64,000 nt of DNA from an uncultured Lachnospiraceae bacterium (GTDB lineage Bacteria; Bacillota; Clostridia; Lachnospirales; Lachnospiraceae): positions 1-64,000 of the forward strand of contig CANOLA010000005.1 of NCBI GenBank assembly GCA_947566705.1, in the 5' to 3' direction. The notes below the pieces were generated by a model. That model was not told the DNA's origin, searched no databases, and saw nothing but the letters and a program-made list of their open reading frames with translations. Shown one piece after another: positions 60,356 to 64,000 of this stretch (positions are counted from its first letter, which is position 1; each line of letters begins with the position of its first letter). Position numbers and translations under genes: made by a program.

Positions 60356-62211
60356 TTAAGGATTTATTTGTTTCCATTCTTGGAATTTCATTATCCACCG
60401 GCCTGGCTGCTGCGCTGTTTATGCTGCTTACACCATTATTCAGGAAACGGTATGCAGCCAGATGGAGCTGTTATATCTGGATTTTCATTGCACTCCGGCT
60501 GCTGGTTCCGGTCAGCGGAAGCAGTATTACAGGTTTCGCACAGCATATAATGTCTTCATTTTCGGCCAGGCAGCAGGAAACTGTAAACAGTCCGGTGATA
60601 AACACACCCCGGCAGCGGGTGATGATTGAGATACCGACGCAGATGGCAACAGAAATTACCGTACAGAAAGAGGAACGAAAAACCATTACACTGCTGGATA
60701 TCGCTGCATATGTATGGTTTGCGGGCTGTATTGTTTTTCTTGCCTTTCCGGTATTTAGCTGCATAAATTTCAGGCTTCAGATTTCCAGAAAGGGAACGGC
60801 TGTGGAGAACGGACCGGTAAAGACACAGCTTCAGAAACTAACCAGGGAACTGCACATCCGCCGTCCTGTGCCGGCGGTGGAATATGACGGCACAATCAGT
60901 CCGATGATAACAGGTATTTTCAGACCGGTGGTGGTTCTGCCCCGGAAGGCTTATACGGAGAAGGAATTATATTTTATTTTAAAGCATGAACTGATACACC
61001 TGAAACGGAATGATGTACTGGTAAAATTTCTTTACGTAGCTGCGAATGCACTGCACTGGTTCAACCCGCTGGTTTACATTATGAGAAAACAGGCTGTGGT
61101 TGATATGGAGCTTTCCTGCGACGAGCGGGTGGTTTCAGGGACTGCATACGCAGACCGCAGGGATTACACGGAAACACTGTTTTCCACAATTAAGGAGACG
61201 TGTACAAAAAAGACATATTTGTCAACAGAATTTTATGGGGGAAAAAGAATTATGAAGAAACGGTTTAAAAATATCCTGGCCCGGTCCGGGAAAAAGAACG
61301 GCCTGCTTGTGCTCTCAGCCGCCATGGCCGTGACACTCATGGCAGGAACACTGGTCGGATGTTCGGAAGCAAAAAAGCCGGCTGCCAGTAAAGGACTGGT
61401 TCAGGCGGCAGATACAAAAAAAGAAGCAGGGGATACACCGCCGTCCCAGAAAGAGCTTACCATTCACAAAGAAGGGGAACCGGAAGTCAAGCAGACAGTA
61501 AATACCGTAGGAGTGGGATATTCCATTTACTTTCCGAAAGATGAATGGACAGAAAACACTTTCAAAAACTTTTCTGCTGCCCTGCCTGATGACACATGGC
61601 TTACAGACGGACGGGACATCTGGAATGCAGACGTAAATGACCGGGTACAGCTTAGGGTCACACATTACACAGACTTTTCAGCAGCCGCCAGACTGGAGGA
61701 GGCTTTCACGCAGGCTGGTTATGTCCAGGAAAACAATGAGCTGGTAAAAAAAGAGGAAGACCTTGTTATTAAGGTAAGACTGTATGACAGTGATGGCGAT
61801 ACCTGGAGCGTATTCTACTGCTATCCTTCAGACGCAGAAGAAGGCTGGGGAAGGGAGCTTCCGGTGATTGCGGATACTTTTGCAGTCACTGCATGCAGTG
61901 AGGACAGCAAAGCGTTCCAGCGCACGGTAAAAAGTTTTGTTGCAGCATACTTTAAAAAGGATGTGGAAGAGCTGAAAAAATATTTGGCCAGCCCGTCTGA
62001 AACAGCTGCCGGGGTTTACGAAGGTGCAGGAACGGTAAACAGCATGACAATAAAAGGATATGCAGAAAATGAGGAACTTTTGGACGGAAACGAAAAATCG
62101 GTTTCCGTGGAATTTAAGGAAGGTTCAGAGGATTCTTTTACTTATCTGACACTGTCCCTTATCAGGCAGGAAGACGAATGGAAAGTGAAGAGTTACGGAC
62201 TGGAAAAATAA
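60352..62211 (+). CDS. BlaR1-like M56 metallopeptidase sensor
   Basis: A 619-residue membrane protease. N-terminal helices (about 5-60), helix about 120-140, zinc site HELIH (212-216) with the later Glu in MELSCDE, then helix about 320-340. The extracellular C-terminal part (about 345-619) is not a penicillin-binding domain: it begins after LMAGTLVGCSEAKK, is Lys/Thr rich, then two folded pieces (YSIYFPKDEWTE..., AFQRTVKSFVAAYFKKD...). This suggests a sensor for something other than beta-lactams. Cleavage of the BlaI-type repressor is inferred. Terminator follows. Confidence 0.85.
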   Translation: MIKDLFVSILGISLSTGLAAALFMLLTPLFRKRYAARWSCYIWIFIALRLLVPVSGSSITGFAQHIMSSFSARQQETVNSPVINTPRQRVMIEIPTQMATEITVQKEERKTITLLDIAAYVWFAGCIVFLAFPVFSCINFRLQISRKGTAVENGPVKTQLQKLTRELHIRRPVPAVEYDGTISPMITGIFRPVVVLPRKAYTEKELYFILKHELIHLKRNDVLVKFLYVAANALHWFNPLVYIMRKQAVVDMELSCDERVVSGTAYADRRDYTETLFSTIKETCTKKTYLSTEFYGGKRIMKKRFKNILARSGKKNGLLVLSAAMAVTLMAGTLVGCSEAKKPAASKGLVQAADTKKEAGDTPPSQKELTIHKEGEPEVKQTVNTVGVGYSIYFPKDEWTENTFKNFSAALPDDTWLTDGRDIWNADVNDRVQLRVTHYTDFSAAARLEEAFTQAGYVQENNELVKKEEDLVIKVRLYDSDGDTWSVFYCYPSDAEEGWGRELPVIADTFAVTACSEDSKAFQRTVKSFVAAYFKKDVEELKKYLASPSETAAGVYEGAGTVNSMTIKGYAENEELLDGNEKSVSVEFKEGSEDSFTYLTLSLIRQEDEWKVKSYGLEK

Positions 62212-62216
62212 CGTGT

Positions 62217-62243
62217 AAAAGGCGGGGAAAATCCCTGCCTTTT
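62217..62243 (+). terminator. Intrinsic terminator of the BlaI/BlaR1 operon
   Basis: Stem AAAAGGCGGGGA / TCCCTGCCTTTT; the stem end gives the T run on both strands. Confidence 0.75.
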
Positions 62244-62261
62244 ATGCTTCTATTTCATCTC

Positions 62262-62290
62262 TTGACAAAGCCAATTTCTTATTTTATGCT
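62262..62290 (+). promoter_or_regulatory. Promoter of the aldo/keto reductase gene
   Basis: TTGACA, 17-base spacer, TATGCT, 36 bases before the gene. Confidence 0.6.
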
Positions 62291-62326
62291 ATTAAATATA
62301 TCATAAAAAAGAAAGGAGGATTTCTG

Positions 62327-63445
62327 ATGAACCCTAAAAAATTAGGATTCGGTCTTATGCGTCTTCCACTCACAGATTCTGCAGATTCCACAAGCATTGA
62401 TCATAAGGCAGTGTGCCAGATGGCAGACAGTTTTCTGGAGGCAGGATTTACTTACTTCGATACCGCAGCACCCTACCATAACAGTCACAGCGAAACGGCG
62501 TTCCGTGAATGTGTTGCAAAACGGTATCCAAGGAATGCTTATACCATTACAAATAAGCTGAGCCTGTTTATGGTTCAGAAAGCCGAAGAACTGGAAAACT
62601 TTTTTGCAGGACAGTTGGAGCGCTGCGGCGTGGATTATTTTGATTATTATCTTCTTCATGCCATGAACAAAGATTACCTGGATCTTGCAGAAAAAATCGG
62701 TGCGTTCGACTTTGCTGCGCAAAAGAAAGCCGAGGGAAAAATAAAGCATGTCGGATTTTCTTTCCACAGCAGTGCAGAAGTTCTGGATGAAATATTGACA
62801 AAACATCCCGAAATGGAATACGTTCAGCTCCAGCTTAACTATATTGACTGGGAAGACGAAGAAGTACAGTCCCGGAAATGTTATGAGGTATGTGTAAAAC
62901 ACGATAAGCCGGTCATTGTCATGGAGCCGGTCAAGGGCGGACTGCTTGTTAATATTCCAAAAGAGGCGGATGCACTGTTAAAAGAAGCTGACGCTGATAT
63001 GTCCGCCGCATCATTTGCCATCCGTTTTGCAGCTTCCCTGGACCATGTTGTCATGGTGCTGTCCGGCATGAGCAATGAAGAGCAGATGCGCGACAATATC
63101 TCCTTTATGAAAGATTTTAAACCTCTCACGGAATCCGAAAACCAGCTTGTCCTTAAAGCTGCCGGAATTATCCGCAGCAGACAGCGCATTGCCTGCACGG
63201 CATGCAGGTACTGTGTGGACGGGTGCCCGAAAAATATAGCGATTCCGGACTACTTTAAACTGATGAATAAAATCAGCCAGTACGGAGAAACACACCTGCC
63301 AGATGCAAAAAAAGCCTATGCCCAGAAAACCCGGGATTTTGGCAGGGCATCCGACTGTATCCACTGTCTTCAGTGCGAAAAACGCTGTCCGCAGAATCTG
63401 CCGATTACAAAGTATCTGGAAGAAACAGCCATAACACTGGAATAG
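62327..63445 (+). CDS. Aldo/keto reductase with C-terminal 4Fe-4S domain
   Basis: A 372-residue oxidoreductase. AKR barrel (about 1-270) with catalytic Asp in YFDTA, Tyr in APYHN, Lys in ITNKLS and His in YLLHAM. A ferredoxin-like domain follows with CTACRYCVDGCP and CIHCLQCEKRCPQNLPI, two 4Fe-4S sites. This fusion is common in anaerobic gut bacteria; the physiological substrate is unknown. AAAGGAGG precedes the ATG. An ECF S component gene follows 64 bases later. Confidence 0.95.
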   Translation: MNPKKLGFGLMRLPLTDSADSTSIDHKAVCQMADSFLEAGFTYFDTAAPYHNSHSETAFRECVAKRYPRNAYTITNKLSLFMVQKAEELENFFAGQLERCGVDYFDYYLLHAMNKDYLDLAEKIGAFDFAAQKKAEGKIKHVGFSFHSSAEVLDEILTKHPEMEYVQLQLNYIDWEDEEVQSRKCYEVCVKHDKPVIVMEPVKGGLLVNIPKEADALLKEADADMSAASFAIRFAASLDHVVMVLSGMSNEEQMRDNISFMKDFKPLTESENQLVLKAAGIIRSRQRIACTACRYCVDGCPKNIAIPDYFKLMNKISQYGETHLPDAKKAYAQKTRDFGRASDCIHCLQCEKRCPQNLPITKYLEETAITLE

Positions 63446-63509
63446 AAAAGTACAGTTTCTGCCGCCACCGGCAGATAAAAAAATTTAATAACAAAACGGA
63501 GGTAAAATT

Positions 63510-64000
63510 ATGAATAACAAATCAACAGCAATTACCATGAACAGATTATCTGTAAAAACACAGACACTGGCAGCAGCCGCTGCCATTATTGCAGCCGTTG
63601 CACTGCCGCAGGTTTTCCATGTAATCGGTGCATTATCCGGTCTGGGAACGGGGCTTGGGGAAGCGTTTCTTCCAATGCACCTGCCGATTATTCTGGTCGG
63701 ACTTCTGGCAGGACCTTATGCCGGAGCCGTTTCCGGACTGCTTGCTCCCCTTGCCAGCTTTGCATTTTCCGGGATGCCGACTTCTGCCATGCTTCCATTT
63801 ATGATGATTGAACTCTGCGTTTACGGATTATCCGCAGGACTTCTTAAAAATGTAAAGATTCCTGTAATCGCAAAGGTTGTAATCACGCAGGCGGCAGGAA
63901 GAATGATGCGCGCAGCAGCAATTCTGGTTTCTGTTTATGCGTTTGGAAACGAAAATGTACGTGTGGCAGCCATCTGGATGAGCATTGTTACCGGACTGTT
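63510..64000 (+). CDS. ECF transporter S component, 3' end outside window
   Basis: At least 163 residues of a small membrane protein: N-terminal helix, then LPMHLPIILVGLLAGPYAGAVSGLLAPLASFAFSGMP, MMIELCVYGLSAGLL and a fourth helix. The LPMHxPxxLxG and GxxxGLxxP motifs are typical of vitamin-binding S components of energy-coupling-factor transporters. Vitamin not assignable; bioB elsewhere in the window does not prove a biotin link. GGAGG lies 7 bases before the ATG. No EcfA/T genes in the window, so it would use a shared module. Confidence 0.8.
   Translation, partial: MNNKSTAITMNRLSVKTQTLAAAAAIIAAVALPQVFHVIGALSGLGTGLGEAFLPMHLPIILVGLLAGPYAGAVSGLLAPLASFAFSGMPTSAMLPFMMIELCVYGLSAGLLKNVKIPVIAKVVITQAAGRMMRAAAILVSVYAFGNENVRVAAIWMSIVTGL

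Noticed and set aside
63458..63475. Hairpin TCTGCCG / CGGCAGA after the aldo/keto reductase gene
   Set aside because: Followed by A and not T on the plus strand, so not a convincing terminator before the S-component gene.
1..64000. CRISPR arrays, rRNA or tRNA genes, transposase or integrase genes
   Set aside because: Looked for on both strands; no regularly spaced repeats, no rRNA-like or cloverleaf sequence, and no transposase/integrase motifs were found.

Overview
The window looks like a chromosomal piece of a low-to-mid GC Gram-positive anaerobe, most likely a motile gut Clostridia of the Lachnospiraceae type. The basis is strong AGGAGG ribosome sites, many GTG/TTG starts, lipobox lipoproteins, DegV proteins, a FeoA-FeoB fusion, an [FeFe]-hydrogenase-like sensor, a chemoreceptor, and no outer-membrane genes. 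This is inference from gene content; no rRNA or tRNA gene is present to confirm it.

Layout. 0-7.6 kb: a diguanylate-cyclase-like membrane protein cut by the window edge, a DegV lipid-binding protein, and a three-gene operon of FIST sensor, hydrogenase-like/GGDEF/EAL protein and secreted CAP protein. 7.7-19.1 kb: polysaccharide genes (Wzz-like, FlaA1/CapD-like dehydratase, O-antigen-ligase-like) that flank a phosphorelay operon (single receiver, hybrid kinase with Hpt, hybrid kinase fused to a DegV domain). 19.1-27.4 kb: an Imm45-like protein, FeoAB, BioB, a solute-binding lipoprotein paired with a chemoreceptor, and a hemerythrin/CheX-like/receiver protein. 27.4-30.6 kb: an AT-rich ATPase/STAS/PIN-like operon and an alpha-amylase.

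30.9-36.8 kb: an Agr-type kinase and LytTR regulator frame an ABC-2 exporter, one permease of which is broken by an in-frame stop, and four tandem 17-20 residue hydrophobic peptide genes, each with its own Shine-Dalgarno. 37-41 kb: APH-like kinase, membrane protein, PadR regulator, methyltransferase, ankyrin protein. 41.3-44.8 kb: an XRE repressor whose divergent promoters sit in a perfect 16-bp inverted repeat, controlling a tightly overlapping cassette (NeuC-like epimerase, formyltransferase, PIG-L deacetylase). 44.8-50.3 kb: a two-component system with an FtsX-type ABC transporter, separated by a 177-bp element with terminal inverted repeats.

50.5-59.8 kb is a defence/stress island: a frameshifted AlbA_2/HATPase regulator and a second decayed copy, a Hachiman-like HamA-HamB pair, a UvrD helicase remnant, small paired genes, an RNA-repair operon (RNA ligase plus HD-polynucleotide kinase) behind a structured leader with a start-stop codon pair and an intrinsic terminator, and a RelE/ParE module. 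60-64 kb: BlaI/BlaR1-like pair with two exact BlaI-type operators, an iron-sulfur aldo/keto reductase, and an ECF S component cut by the window edge.

Themes. Signal transduction is unusually dense (c-di-GMP, chemotaxis, four histidine kinases, five receiver-containing proteins besides the kinases). Accessory AT-rich cassettes carry most of the novelty: the micropeptide/exporter/LytTR locus, the HK-REC-DegV fusion, the ATPase-STAS-PIN operon, and the RNA-repair operon with its candidate attenuator.
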